A stretch of DNA of 64,000 nt from Caloramator quimbayensis (GCF_900167605.1 NZ_FUYH01000007.1:62001-126000); one strand, 5' to 3'; shown: positions 41,683 to 51,251, counted from the first letter of the stretch. The notes: generated from the letters alone by a model not told the origin. Made by a program: numbers and translations.

Positions 41683-44277
41683 TTGGCTTTAACACCTATG
41701 ATGTTGCAATATCTTGAGATAAAGGATTCGTGTAAAGATTGTATACTATTTTTCAGGCTTGGAGATTTTTACGAGATGTTTTTTGAAGATGCAAAGACTG
41801 CGTCAAGGGAACTTGAAATAGCACTCACTGGAAGAGACTGCGGTCTTGATGAAAGAGCTCCTATGTGCGGAGTTCCCTATCATTCTGCTGATACATATAT
41901 ATCAAAGCTTATTGAAAAAGGATATAAGGTTGCAATATGCGAACAGGTAGAAGATCCTGCTTTAGCAAAAGGAATAGTTAAAAGGGAGATTATAAGGGTT
42001 GTAACTCCTGGAACTATAATAGAGAGCAACATGCTTGATGAAAGAGTAAATAATTATATTTCATGTGTTCTTTTGAATAAGGATAGTTTTTCCCTTTCAG
42101 TTTGTGATATTTCTACAGGTGAATTTTTAGTAACGAGCGGAGGGGGATCAATTTATAGAGTTATTGATGAGCTCTCTAAATATAACCCATCGGAATTAAT
42201 TATAATCGATAATGATTTACCTATTGATAATAAAGCTGAAAAAATAATAAAAGATAGATTTAATCTGCTTTTAACCTATAAAAAACATAATGAGGATGAT
42301 AATATATTTTTAAATAAAAAATTTTCTAATTTAGATGGATTTAATGAAAATGAGATAATTGTTTGTTCGTGCCTTTTTAATTATATTCGTGATAATCAAA
42401 AAAGCAGTCTTATGCAGATTACATCTATTAAAAAATATATGATTAATGATTTTATGGTCCTCGATTCAACAGCCAGAAGGAATCTTGAGCTGACAGAAAC
42501 AATAAGAGGCAAAAGTTCAAAAGGTTCTCTGCTTTGGCTTCTTGATAAGACAAGAACTTCTATGGGAGGCAGAATGCTTAGAAAATGGATTGAGGAACCT
42601 TTGATAAGCACAGACGAGATTAATAAAAGGCTTGATGCTGTTGAAGAATTAATAAGCAATGTTTATGTCTGCGGTGATTTAAAGGAATTTTTGAAAAATA
42701 TATATGATATTGAAAGACTAATCAGTCGAATAAGCTGTAGTGCTGCAAATGCAAGAGATTTAATGTCGCTTAAGGAGTCTTTAAAAAATCTTCCTGATAT
42801 TAAATCTGCTTTATCGGAATGCAGATGTGAGATGCTGAGAAATATTTATAATGATTTTGATATACTTGAAGATATATATAATTTAATTGATAAATCTATA
42901 TCGGATAATCCCCCTCTTACCCTTAAAGAGGGGGGAATCATAAAGGATGGATACAGTGCTGATGTAGATAAACTTAGAAATGCAATGAAAAACGGTAAGG
43001 GGTGGATTGCAGATCTTGAACAAAAAGAAAGAGAAATTACTGGTATTAAATCTTTAAAAGTAGGATACAATAAGGTTTTCGGATACTATATTGAAATCAC
43101 AAAAAGCAATCTATCAAGCATCCCTGAAGGAAGATATATAAGAAAGCAGACACTATCAAATTGTGAAAGATATATAACTTCCGAGCTTAAAGAAATGGAG
43201 GATTTAATATTAAATTCTGAACAAAAGGTAATAGATATTGAATATCAGATATTTACTGAAATAAGGGATAAAGTAGCAAGAGAAGTTGTTAGAATACAAA
43301 AAACTGCAAGGCAGATTTCTATTGTAGATTCACTTTTATCCTTTGCAATTGTTTCTTTTGAAAACAATTATTCAAAACCAGTAATAACGAATGATGGAAT
43401 AATAAAAATAGAAGAAGGGCGCCATCCTGTTGTAGAGAAGGTTTTAAACAGCATATTTGTTCCAAACGACACATATCTCGATTTAAAGGATAATATGATA
43501 GCGATAATAACAGGACCAAACATGGCTGGAAAATCAACATATATGCGTCAAGTTGCTCTTATAACTTTAATGGCTCAAATTGGGTGCTTTGTTCCTGCAA
43601 AGTCAGCGAGCATTTCTATAGTTGACAGGATATTTACGAGAATAGGAGCATCAGATGATTTAGCATCAGGACAAAGTACTTTTATGGTTGAGATGTCTGA
43701 AGTTTCAAATATACTTCAAAATGCTACAAAAAACAGCCTGATACTTCTTGATGAGGTTGGGCGAGGAACAAGTACCTTTGATGGACTGAGCATTGCTTGG
43801 GCTGTAATAGATTATATAAGCAAAAAAATTGGAGCAAAAACTTTGTTCGCAACCCATTATCATGAGCTTACTGAACTGGAAGGAAAGCTTAGCGGAACTA
43901 AAAATTACTGCATTTCTATTAGAGAACATGGCGATGATATAATCTTTTTAAGAAAAATTATTCGCGGCGGTGCGGATCAAAGTTATGGAATTCAAGTTGC
44001 AAAACTATCAGGGCTTCCAGATGAAGTTGTTATAAGGGCAAGGGAAATATTAAGTAAGCTTGAAGAGAGCGACATTAATAAAGGTATAAAATTAAACTTA
44101 AAGCAGGATGAAGTTGCTGCTACAATAGTTTGTGAAGATAAAAAGGAAATTAATCTTTTTAATTTTAAGGAAAACGAAATAATTGCTGAACTTAAAGAGT
44201 TAGATATTATGAATATGACTCCTATGGATGCGATTAATCATCTATATAGGCTGTGTACTAAGGCTAAAAAGATTTAG
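41683..44277 (+). CDS. mutS: DNA mismatch repair ATPase MutS
   Basis: 864 residues, full length, from TTG 41683 behind AAAAGGAGGAA. N-terminal mismatch-binding motif LFFRLGDFYEMFFEDA-like (FRLGDFYEMFFEDA); Walker A GPNMAGKST at residues 611-619; QIGCFVPAKSA; ABC signature GASDDLASGQSTFMVEM; Walker B LILLDEVGRGTSTFDGLSIA. A C-terminal tetramerisation-type tail is present. It recognises mispairs and recruits MutL, the next gene. Confidence 0.97.
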   Translation: MALTPMMLQYLEIKDSCKDCILFFRLGDFYEMFFEDAKTASRELEIALTGRDCGLDERAPMCGVPYHSADTYISKLIEKGYKVAICEQVEDPALAKGIVKREIIRVVTPGTIIESNMLDERVNNYISCVLLNKDSFSLSVCDISTGEFLVTSGGGSIYRVIDELSKYNPSELIIIDNDLPIDNKAEKIIKDRFNLLLTYKKHNEDDNIFLNKKFSNLDGFNENEIIVCSCLFNYIRDNQKSSLMQITSIKKYMINDFMVLDSTARRNLELTETIRGKSSKGSLLWLLDKTRTSMGGRMLRKWIEEPLISTDEINKRLDAVEELISNVYVCGDLKEFLKNIYDIERLISRISCSAANARDLMSLKESLKNLPDIKSALSECRCEMLRNIYNDFDILEDIYNLIDKSISDNPPLTLKEGGIIKDGYSADVDKLRNAMKNGKGWIADLEQKEREITGIKSLKVGYNKVFGYYIEITKSNLSSIPEGRYIRKQTLSNCERYITSELKEMEDLILNSEQKVIDIEYQIFTEIRDKVAREVVRIQKTARQISIVDSLLSFAIVSFENNYSKPVITNDGIIKIEEGRHPVVEKVLNSIFVPNDTYLDLKDNMIAIITGPNMAGKSTYMRQVALITLMAQIGCFVPAKSASISIVDRIFTRIGASDDLASGQSTFMVEMSEVSNILQNATKNSLILLDEVGRGTSTFDGLSIAWAVIDYISKKIGAKTLFATHYHELTELEGKLSGTKNYCISIREHGDDIIFLRKIIRGGADQSYGIQVAKLSGLPDEVVIRAREILSKLEESDINKGIKLNLKQDEVAATIVCEDKKEINLFNFKENEIIAELKELDIMNMTPMDAINHLYRLCTKAKKI

Positions 44278-44287
44278 GAGTGGTATA

Positions 44288-46105
44288 ATGAGCAATATAA
44301 AGGTTTTGGATGAAAAAACTATAAACAAAATTGCTGCTGGAGAGGTTGTTGAAAGACCAGCCTCCATTATTAAGGAATTAGTCGAAAACTCAATAGATTC
44401 AGGAGCAGATGAAATAATTGTCGAAGTTAATAATGGAGGAATTACTTATATAAAAGTATGCGATAATGGATGCGGAATTGAATATGATGATTTAGATAAG
44501 GCTTTTTTAAGACACGCTACAAGTAAAATAAGAACTGAAGATGATCTTAATACAATAGCTACATTAGGATTCAGAGGTGAAGCTCTTGCAAGCATTGCGG
44601 CAGTTTCAAAGGTTGAGATGATATCTAAAACTAAAGAAAATGATATTGGAGCTAAAATTATAATTGAAGGAGGAAAGATATTATCAAAGGAATACTGCGG
44701 TTCGCCGACAGGAACAATAATTACTGTTCAGGATGTTTTTTTTAACACACCAGCAAGGCTTAAGTTTTTAAAATCACAAAGAAGTGAAGGAATGTATATT
44801 ACTGAAACTATGCAGAATTTAGCAATGTCTCATACAGATGTTTCATTTAAATACAGATTGAATGATAAACTTATATTTGCAACAAGAGGGGATGGAGATT
44901 TAAAATCAGTACTTCTATCGATTTATGGAAAAGAAATCGTTAATAATGTAATAAGATTAGATTACAGCGGCAGTATAGCAGCCATTAAAGGGTATATAGG
45001 CAGCAGCAGCATTGCAAAGGGCAGCAGAAGCGGTCAATCGGTATTTGTAAATAGAAGATATGTAAAAAACAAGGTTGTAGCAGCTGCAGCTGAAGCTGCA
45101 TATAAATCGATGCTTACAATAAACAAATATCCCTTTTTTGTTATAGAAATGTTTTTAAATCCAGAACTTGTTGATGTAAATGTTCATCCATCAAAATCTG
45201 AAGTTAAGTTTCAAGATGACAATGCTGTTTTTAAGGATGTTTTTAATGGTGTAAAAAATGCTTTATTATCTGAAAAGGTGATTCCTGATATAAAAGAATC
45301 AAAAAGTGAAATTATTAAAGATATACCTAAAATAAACTATGAACAACAAAAAATGATATTTCATGATACTGAGAAGATAAAGGAAAGCACAGAAAAGCCT
45401 TATAGAGATTTATACGAAAAAGAAGATAATATTTATGATGAAAAAAATAAAGAAGTTTTACAAAAAGAAGTTTTAGTTGAAAATAATAAATTTGATTCTC
45501 AAAATTTAACAAATCAGAAGGAACCTAAAATAGAGCCTTTATCAATTATCGGACAGATGCACTTTACCTATATTGTCGCGGAAGGAGAAAATGATTTATA
45601 TATTATAGATCAGCATGCTGCACATGAGAGAATATACTATGAAAAATATGTAAACGACTATAATAATTCTAAGATATATAGTCAAAACGTTGCAATACCT
45701 ATTATTATGAACCTTTCAATAAGTGAAAAACAGCTAATATTAGAGAGTATTGATTTCTTTAGCAGATTTGGTTATCAAATAGAGGACTTTGGAGGAAATT
45801 CAATTTCAATAAGAGCAGTACCTGTTATTTATGGAAATCCCAATTATAAAGAATTATTTAATGAGATATTGTCTATACTTAATAACAAAGAAAATCAGAG
45901 AATAAATGTTATAGACAGAATAATATTTACTTTATCATGTAAAAGCGCTGTAAAATCAGGTGATAAGCTGAATTATAAAGAAATGCATGAACTCATTGAA
46001 AACCTAAGGTATTGTGAAAATCCTTTTACTTGTCCCCATGGCCGTCCTACGATAATTAAGATGACACTAAATGAACTTGAAAAAAGATTTAAAAGGATTC
46101 AGTAG
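44288..46105 (+). CDS. mutL: DNA mismatch repair protein MutL
   Basis: 605 residues from ATG 44288 behind TAGGAGTGG. The GHKL ATPase is complete: KIAAGEVVERPASIIKELVE, DNGCGIEYDDL, RHATSKI, TLGFRGEALASIAAVS. The C-terminal domain carries the endonuclease/dimer motifs QHAAHERIYYEKY and ACKSAVKSGD-like (SCKSAVKSGDKLNYKEM), then CPHGRPTIIKM. This is the nicking type of MutL found in bacteria without MutH. It is 10 bases after mutS. Confidence 0.97.
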   Translation: MSNIKVLDEKTINKIAAGEVVERPASIIKELVENSIDSGADEIIVEVNNGGITYIKVCDNGCGIEYDDLDKAFLRHATSKIRTEDDLNTIATLGFRGEALASIAAVSKVEMISKTKENDIGAKIIIEGGKILSKEYCGSPTGTIITVQDVFFNTPARLKFLKSQRSEGMYITETMQNLAMSHTDVSFKYRLNDKLIFATRGDGDLKSVLLSIYGKEIVNNVIRLDYSGSIAAIKGYIGSSSIAKGSRSGQSVFVNRRYVKNKVVAAAAEAAYKSMLTINKYPFFVIEMFLNPELVDVNVHPSKSEVKFQDDNAVFKDVFNGVKNALLSEKVIPDIKESKSEIIKDIPKINYEQQKMIFHDTEKIKESTEKPYRDLYEKEDNIYDEKNKEVLQKEVLVENNKFDSQNLTNQKEPKIEPLSIIGQMHFTYIVAEGENDLYIIDQHAAHERIYYEKYVNDYNNSKIYSQNVAIPIIMNLSISEKQLILESIDFFSRFGYQIEDFGGNSISIRAVPVIYGNPNYKELFNEILSILNNKENQRINVIDRIIFTLSCKSAVKSGDKLNYKEMHELIENLRYCENPFTCPHGRPTIIKMTLNELEKRFKRIQ

Positions 46106-46113
46106 GTGATAGG

Positions 46114-47058
46114 ATGAAAAAAAATATAGTTATAATAGCCGGGCCGACAGCATCAGGAAAAACTTTATTATCCATTGAACTTTCAAAAATAATAAATGGA
46201 GAAATAGTTTCTGCTGATTCAATGCAGATTTATAAATATATGGATATAGGCTCTGCAAAACCTACAATCGATGAGATGCAGGGTATACCACACCATATGA
46301 TAGATATTATTGAGCCGGAAGAAGAATTCAGCGTGGCACTATATAGGCAAAAAGCGGGAGAGTGTATAGATGATATTATAAGCAGAGGCAAAATGCCTGT
46401 TGTGGTCGGCGGTACAGGTCTTTATATAAACTCCCTTACTTATCCTTTAGATTTTACTAATACTTCACAGGATAAAGAGTATAGATTATATCTTCAAAAA
46501 TTAGCTGAAAATTACGGTGGAGAGTATATACATAATATGCTGAGGGAAATCGATGCAGAATCTGCAGCAAGGCTTCACCCTAACGATATAAAAAGAATTA
46601 TAAGAGCACTTGAAGTTTATAAAAATACAGGAAAAACTATGACTGAGTATATATTAGAATCAAGAAGTAAAGAAATTGAATATAATTTAGCATATATGGG
46701 GCTTTACATGGATAGGCAAAAGTTATATGATAGAATAAATAAAAGAGTTGATGAAATGTTTGAAAAAGGTCTTGTAGATGAGGTTAAAAAATTAAAGAAT
46801 ATGGGATATAATAAAAATATGACATCGATGCAGGGTATAGGGTATAAAGAAGTATTTGATTATCTTGACGGCATTTATACTTTAGATGAAGTAAAGGATA
46901 TAATAAAACAAAACACAAGGCATTATGCAAAAAGACAGCTTACCTGGTTTAGAAGGGAAGAGAGGATACACTGGATAGATATTGATAAGTTTAACGATGT
47001 TGATGAAATTTTGGAAAATATGATTTACTATATTGAAAGCAAATTTAATCTCGTATAG
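46114..47058 (+). CDS. miaA: tRNA dimethylallyltransferase MiaA
   Basis: 314 residues. P-loop GPTASGKT at residues 10-17, ISADSMQIYKYMDIGSAKPT-like (VSADSMQIYKYMDIGSAKPT), GIPHHMIDI, VVGGTGLYINSL, and C-terminal RHYAKRQLTWFRR. It transfers the dimethylallyl group to A37 of tRNAs, preparing the substrate of MiaB. It is 8 bases after mutL. Confidence 0.97.
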   Translation: MKKNIVIIAGPTASGKTLLSIELSKIINGEIVSADSMQIYKYMDIGSAKPTIDEMQGIPHHMIDIIEPEEEFSVALYRQKAGECIDDIISRGKMPVVVGGTGLYINSLTYPLDFTNTSQDKEYRLYLQKLAENYGGEYIHNMLREIDAESAARLHPNDIKRIIRALEVYKNTGKTMTEYILESRSKEIEYNLAYMGLYMDRQKLYDRINKRVDEMFEKGLVDEVKKLKNMGYNKNMTSMQGIGYKEVFDYLDGIYTLDEVKDIIKQNTRHYAKRQLTWFRREERIHWIDIDKFNDVDEILENMIYYIESKFNLV

Positions 47059-47103
47059 AATAATATTATATTATAAACTTATTTTACCTTGGAGGATGAT
47101 GCT

Positions 47104-47355
47104 ATGAATAAAAATGCTAATAATCTTCAGGATGTTTTCCTAAATCAAGCTAGAAAAAATAAAATAGGAGTTACAATACATCTTGTTAATGGATTTCAGC
47201 TTAAAGGACTTGTTAAAGGATTTGACAGTTTTACAGTAATACTTGAAAATGAAGGCAAGCAGATTATGGTTTATAAGCATGCAATATCAACTATAACTCC
47301 ATTAACTCCTGTGCTTTATACTACACTTAGCAGCTATGGAGAAGATAAAGAATGA
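47104..47355 (+). CDS. hfq: RNA chaperone Hfq
   Basis: 83 residues from ATG 47104; an upstream ATG at 47089 precedes the GGAGG site and is excluded. Sm1: [40 protein letters not shown]. Sm2: [13 protein letters not shown] short acidic tail (SYGEDKE) follows. It forms a hexameric RNA-binding ring. The miaA-hfq order is widely conserved. Confidence 0.96.
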   Translation: MNKNANNLQDVFLNQARKNKIGVTIHLVNGFQLKGLVKGFDSFTVILENEGKQIMVYKHAISTITPLTPVLYTTLSSYGEDKE

Positions 47356-47361
47356 TTAATG

Positions 47362-47385
47362 CCCTCTATTTGAGGGTATTTATTT
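47362..47385 (+). terminator. Weak terminator after hfq
   Basis: CCCTC (47362-47366) pairs with GAGGG (47372-47376), loop TATTT, followed by TATTTATTTT. The stem is short, so read-through into the next gene is likely. Confidence 0.5.
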
Positions 47386-47431
47386 TGTGTTTATTGATTC
47401 ATAATACTTTGTATTGACTTGGAGGTTACAA

Positions 47432-48721
47432 ATGCTTGAAATATCAAAGGATATGATAAAAAAGTGTTTCAATATTTCAGATGAAGTTATTTATATTTCT
47501 GAGAAAGCTCTGCAGGATGTTTTAAATACATTCAGCCAGATAGATGATATTAAAGAATATAATCAGGCTAAGGTTCTTTATGCTATGCAGTCAGAAAGGC
47601 TTAGCGATGCTCATTTTACTAATACAACTGGTTATGGATATGGAGATATAGGAAGGGATACATTAGAGAGGGTATATTCAAGAATATTTTCCTGTGAGGA
47701 TTCGTTAGTAAGGCCACATATAGTTTCAGGAACACATGCTATAACCCTTGCTTTGACAGGAAATTTAAGACCTAATGATACTCTTTTATCTATAACAGGA
47801 AAACCCTATGATACTCTTTTGCAGGTTATAGGAATTGAAGGAGAAAACAATGGTTCATTAATGGAATATGGAATAAAATATAAACAGGTTGAACTTTTAA
47901 AAGAGGGTAAAATAGATATTAATTCTGCAGTTGAGGCTGTTAAAAACGATAAAACAATAAAGATGATTGAAATTCAGCGTTCAACGGGATATGGATGGAG
48001 ACCTTCTCTTAGTCTTTCAGATATTAAAGAGGCAATAAATGCGATTAAATCCATAAGGGAAGATATAATATGTTTTGTAGATAACTGCTATGGGGAATTT
48101 ATCGATATTTTAGAACCTACAGAAGTTGGGGCTGATTTAGCAGCAGGTTCATTAATTAAAAATATAGGAGGAGGAATCGCTCCAACAGGAGGATATGTAT
48201 GCGGTAAGAAGAAATATGTAGAACAGGCAGCATACAGGCTTACTGCGCCAGGACTTGGAAAAGAGTGTGGTTCTACCTTTGGAGTTATAAGGCAGATGTT
48301 TCAAGGATTGTTTTTAGCCCCCCATATCACAGCAGAGGCGTTAAAATCTGCAATATTTTGTTCGAGGCTTTTAGAATTAGCTAATTTTGAGGTGTCCCCA
48401 AAATATTATGAAAAGAGAAGCGATATTATTCAGGCAATTAAGTTTAATAATAGAGATGATCTTATAAATTTCTGTAAAGGTATACAAAAGGGTTCGCCCG
48501 TTGATTCCTTTGTAGAATGCGAGCCTTGGGATATGCCGGGATATACTGATGAGGTTATTATGGCAGCAGGAGCATTTATTCAGGGATCTTCTATTGAACT
48601 TAGCGCTGATGCTCCTATACGTCCTCCATATATCGCATATCTTCAGGGAGGGCTGACCTTTGAGCATGCTAAAATAGGAATAATGATAGGCCTTTCTAAT
48701 GTTTTGAATAATAAAAAGTAA
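47432..48721 (+). CDS. Methionine gamma-lyase-like PLP protein (YnbB family)
   Basis: 429 residues from ATG 47432 behind TTGGAGGTT. It has the PF06838 features: HFTNTTGYGYGDIGRDTLER, RPHIVSGTHAITLALTGNLR, VDNCYGEFID and the probable PLP Lys in GSLIKNIGGGIAPTGGYVCG. The family was once called aluminium-resistance protein; its true reaction is not well settled. It lies between hfq and lexA as in many clostridia. Confidence 0.88.
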   Translation: MLEISKDMIKKCFNISDEVIYISEKALQDVLNTFSQIDDIKEYNQAKVLYAMQSERLSDAHFTNTTGYGYGDIGRDTLERVYSRIFSCEDSLVRPHIVSGTHAITLALTGNLRPNDTLLSITGKPYDTLLQVIGIEGENNGSLMEYGIKYKQVELLKEGKIDINSAVEAVKNDKTIKMIEIQRSTGYGWRPSLSLSDIKEAINAIKSIREDIICFVDNCYGEFIDILEPTEVGADLAAGSLIKNIGGGIAPTGGYVCGKKKYVEQAAYRLTAPGLGKECGSTFGVIRQMFQGLFLAPHITAEALKSAIFCSRLLELANFEVSPKYYEKRSDIIQAIKFNNRDDLINFCKGIQKGSPVDSFVECEPWDMPGYTDEVIMAAGAFIQGSSIELSADAPIRPPYIAYLQGGLTFEHAKIGIMIGLSNVLNNKK

Positions 48722-48724
48722 AAC

Positions 48725-48750
48725 AAAAGTCCCTAATAAGGGACTTTTTA
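48725..48750. terminator. Bidirectional terminator, ynbB-like gene and lexA
   Basis: AAAAGTCCC (48725-48733) pairs with GGGACTTTT (48740-48748), loop TAATAA. It separates the convergent gene ends and overlaps the lexA stop. Confidence 0.88.
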
Positions 48751-49362
48751 CTTTATCTTTCTAAACAAGCCGACAGCCTTTCCAAGAATTTTACAGTCAT
48801 TAACTATGATAGGATCCATATTCGGATTTTCAGGCTGAAGTCTTATATATTCCTTTTCTTTATAAAATCTTTTAACTGTTGCACTATCTTCAACGAGAGC
48901 TACAACTATATCTCCGTCATTTGCAATTAATTGCTGCTCTACTATAATATAATCTCCGTCTAATATACCGCATCCAATCATGCTGTCACCTTTTATTTGA
49001 AGCATAAACATATTGCTGTTGTTTGGAAAATAATTTAGAGGTAGAGGAAATTTATCCTCTATGTTTTCTACTGCAAGTATAGGCTGACCGGCAGCAACAG
49101 AACCTACTATAGGAACAGCAATGATTTCTTTATCATATGTTGTTTCATCAAGTATTTCAATGGCCCTCGGCTTTGTTGGATCCCTTCTTATAAATCCCTT
49201 CTTTTCAAGTTTTTCAAGATGACCGTGAACGGTAGAAGTTGATTTAAGACCTACAGCACTGCATATTTCTCTAACAGATGGAGGGTAACCTTTTATGGAT
49301 ATTTCGTGCTTTATAAAGTCCAGAATTTCCTGCTGCTTATCAGATATATCATTATTTATCAT
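48748..49362 (-). CDS. lexA: SOS repressor LexA
   Basis: 204 residues. The winged-helix domain (~1-65) has [20 protein letters not shown] and [16 protein letters not shown]. The autocleavage site is Ala91-Gly92 in GSVAAGQP. The catalytic dyad is Ser127 (KGDSMIG) and Lys164 (ATVKRFYK). It represses SOS genes until RecA filaments trigger self-cleavage. It is transcribed away from the yneA-like gene, with SOS boxes between them. Ribosome site AAGGAGTG. Confidence 0.97.
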   Translation of the reverse strand: MINNDISDKQQEILDFIKHEISIKGYPPSVREICSAVGLKSTSTVHGHLEKLEKKGFIRRDPTKPRAIEILDETTYDKEIIAVPIVGSVAAGQPILAVENIEDKFPLPLNYFPNNSNMFMLQIKGDSMIGCGILDGDYIIVEQQLIANDGDIVVALVEDSATVKRFYKEKEYIRLQPENPNMDPIIVNDCKILGKAVGLFRKIK

Positions 49363-49395
49363 GATTTACACTCCTTAGCGATGAAATTTATATAA

Positions 49396-49424
49396 ATTAT
49401 AGCATAATAATGAAAAATATGCAA
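49396..49424 (-). promoter_or_regulatory. lexA promoter
   Basis: On the minus strand: TTGCAT (49424-49419), 17 bases, TATAAT (49401-49396). A partial SOS box (49423-49434) touches the -35. Confidence 0.75.
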
Positions 49425-49434
49425 ACCTGTGTTC
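49423..49434 (-). promoter_or_regulatory. Partial LexA box near the lexA -35
   Basis: On minus: GAACACAGGTTT, preceded by C. The left half matches GAAC and the right half is GTTT instead of GTTC (the Gram-positive consensus allows GTTY). Its position suggests autoregulation of lexA. Confidence 0.5.
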
Positions 49435-49442
49435 GAATCATG

Positions 49443-49471
49443 TTGACAACAGAACAAAAGTTCTATATACT
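49443..49471 (+). promoter_or_regulatory. Promoter of the yneA-like gene
   Basis: Perfect -35 TTGACA (49443-49448), 17 bases, TATACT (49466-49471). An SOS box lies in the spacer and a second just downstream of the start point. Confidence 0.85.
49452..49463 (+). promoter_or_regulatory. LexA (SOS) box 1
   Basis: GAACAAAAGTTC, matching the Gram-positive GAAC-N4-GTTC rule. It sits between -35 and -10 of the yneA-like promoter. Confidence 0.85.
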
Positions 49472-49478
49472 ATAATCA

Positions 49479-49490
49479 GAACATATGTTC
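49479..49490 (+). promoter_or_regulatory. LexA (SOS) box 2
   Basis: GAACATATGTTC, a perfect palindrome, located at about +1 to +12 of the yneA-like transcript. Confidence 0.9.
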
Positions 49491-49531
49491 AATGATTTGA
49501 TAGAAACTTTAAAAGAAAGAGGGGATTTTAA

Positions 49532-49795
49532 ATGAAGTCAAAGAGAAAATATTTTTTTATTATTGTTTTTGCAGCAATACTTGTTATGTTTTTCGTATTT
49601 GAAAACAAAACAAAAGCAGAGAATACATATACAAGAGTTACTATATATAAAGGAGATACTTTGTGGAAAATAGCAAAGGAGTATGGTCCCAAAAATAAAG
49701 ACATTCGAAAAACTATTTATGAAATAAAAAAGATAAATAATTTAGAAACATCTATTTTAATTCCAGGAGAGCAGCTCATTATACCTGCCGATTGA
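49532..49795 (+). CDS. yneA: LysM protein, YneA-like SOS cell-division inhibitor
   Basis: 87 residues. An N-terminal membrane helix (~7-24, FFIIVFAAILVMFFVF) is followed by one LysM domain (YTRVTIYKGDTLWKIAKEYG ... IPGEQLIIPAD). Size, single-helix/LysM layout, position divergent from lexA, and two SOS boxes match Bacillus YneA, which halts septation after DNA damage. Sequence similarity outside LysM is low, so orthology is inferred from context. Confidence 0.85.
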   Translation: MKSKRKYFFIIVFAAILVMFFVFENKTKAENTYTRVTIYKGDTLWKIAKEYGPKNKDIRKTIYEIKKINNLETSILIPGEQLIIPAD

Positions 49796-49801
49796 TTTAT
49801 A

Positions 49802-49829
49802 TTTACTTCTATTTAAATTTTGGTATAAT
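49802..49829 (+). promoter_or_regulatory. Promoter of the Cys-rich gene
   Basis: TTTACT (49802-49807), 16 bases, TATAAT (49824-49829) with an extended TGG before the -10. It lies right behind the yneA-like stop, so the next gene is probably a separate unit. Confidence 0.6.
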
Positions 49830-49907
49830 CTATTATGAAATTATTTAATAGCAGCAAATTTAGTGCTTACATAATAACTGTAAAATTAATTATAAAGGAA
49901 TGATGAT

Positions 49908-50240
49908 ATGGAAAAAATATGCGTTCTAAATTCAAATAAAATCTGCGATGAATGCAATATGTGTAATATATGCGATTTAAATCCTGAAAAATTGTGCGAT
50001 AACTGCGGAAGATGCCTTGAAGATAACAAAGATTATATAGAAATTAGAATTGATGGCATTTTAGATAATGAAGAAGAGCTATCAGATTATATATATGATG
50101 AAACCATAGAAAATTTAGATGATGAATTTGAATATGATGAAGAGGATGCATTTAACGATTCTTTGTATATAGAGGATATACCTGAATTGAAAGAAGAATA
50201 TGATAAAAAAATAAATAAAATTTTAAAAAGAAAAGAGTAG
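49908..50240 (+). CDS. Small Cys-rich N-terminus/acidic protein, unknown function
   Basis: 110 residues. The first ~38 hold nine Cys (IC, CDECNMCNICDLN, CDNCGRC) in CxxC-type pairs, suggesting a zinc or iron-sulfur site. The middle (~55-95) is strongly acidic (DETIENLDDEFEYDEEDAF) and the last 12 residues are basic (KKINKILKRKE). Such proteins recur in clostridia near lexA/xer genes but I know no function. Ribosome site AAGGAATGAT. A terminator overlaps the stop. Confidence 0.7.
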   Translation: MEKICVLNSNKICDECNMCNICDLNPEKLCDNCGRCLEDNKDYIEIRIDGILDNEEELSDYIYDETIENLDDEFEYDEEDAFNDSLYIEDIPELKEEYDKKINKILKRKE

Positions 50241-50260
50241 AGGAGAGTTCTACTCTTTTA
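50231..50260. terminator. Bidirectional terminator
   Basis: AAAAGAGTAG (50231-50240) pairs with CTACTCTTTT (50250-50259), loop 50241-50249. It covers the stop of the Cys-rich gene and meets the convergent recombinase stop at 50258. Confidence 0.88.
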
Positions 50261-51226
50261 GTTTTCTTCTGATAGTGGATTAGATTTAATAGCTTCTCTT
50301 AGCTTTTCATCGTCAATATGGGTATATATTTGAGTTGTAGATACGCTCTCATGACCTAATATTTGCTGAAGAGCTCTAATGTCTACATGACCATACTTAT
50401 ACATGAGCGTAGCAGCAGTATGTCTTAATTTATGAGGTGTATATTTATCATCAAAAAGACCTGCTTTTTTAATAAATTTTTTAACGAGCACTTCCACAGT
50501 AAGCTTGCTTATTCTTTGCTTTCTTTCACTCAAGAAAAGAGCATCCTTATCTTTTACGCCATCCTTAGGCCTTACTAAAAGGTAGCTTTCTATTGCTTTT
50601 ATGCAGGCAGAGTTTAAGTATACAGTTCTTTCTTTATTGCCTTTTCCAACAACAGTCAAAGTATCTCCCTTTATCTTATTTATGTCTATACTTACAAGCT
50701 CGGATAATCTTAAGCCGCAGTTTAAAAACAATACAAGGATTGCATAGTCTCTTTCTTTATTCCTGCCGTCAACAATACTCAGAAGCTGCCTGCTTTGTTC
50801 TAATGTAAGATATACTGGATGTCTTTTTTCTATTTTGGGAGATTCCAGCTCCCTTGCAGGATTTTCCTTTATTATTTTAACTTTTGTTTCGAGATAGTTG
50901 AAAAAAGACTTTATAGAAGCAGTTTTTCTGGCCCTTGCATAGGCGCTGTTGTCTCGTTTTAAAGTAACATAATTTATAAAAGAATATAAATCAGAAAGTC
51001 TAATCGATTTTATAAAATCCTCATCAATGTCACCTATATAAACATCATCTATATCATTTTTTATGTTTTTTTTTATTTTCTTTGTGTACTTTAAAAACAG
51101 TCTTAAATCCGTTTTATAACCATCTATAGTATTAGGTGATTTTCCTTTTATAGTATATAGGTATCCTAAAAAGTCGTTTAATATCGAAGGCAGATTTTCG
51201 TCATAAATCTCAAGATGTTCTTCCAT
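50258..51226 (-). CDS. xerD: Tyrosine recombinase, XerC/XerD type
   Basis: 322 residues from ATG 51224-51226 behind GGGAGGGG; an upstream ATG at 51254-51256 lacks a site. The N-terminal SAM-like core-binding domain (~1-130) is followed by the catalytic domain with Arg in CGLRLSELVS, Lys in VVGKGNKERTV, HKLRHTAATLM, and LGHESVSTTQIYTHID (His and nucleophile Tyr). All five catalytic positions are present. A role in chromosome dimer resolution is likely; XerC versus XerD is not certain. Confidence 0.88.
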   Translation of the reverse strand: MEEHLEIYDENLPSILNDFLGYLYTIKGKSPNTIDGYKTDLRLFLKYTKKIKKNIKNDIDDVYIGDIDEDFIKSIRLSDLYSFINYVTLKRDNSAYARARKTASIKSFFNYLETKVKIIKENPARELESPKIEKRHPVYLTLEQSRQLLSIVDGRNKERDYAILVLFLNCGLRLSELVSIDINKIKGDTLTVVGKGNKERTVYLNSACIKAIESYLLVRPKDGVKDKDALFLSERKQRISKLTVEVLVKKFIKKAGLFDDKYTPHKLRHTAATLMYKYGHVDIRALQQILGHESVSTTQIYTHIDDEKLREAIKSNPLSEEN

Positions 51227-51251
51227 AGTATCCCCTCCCCCAAATTTCATT

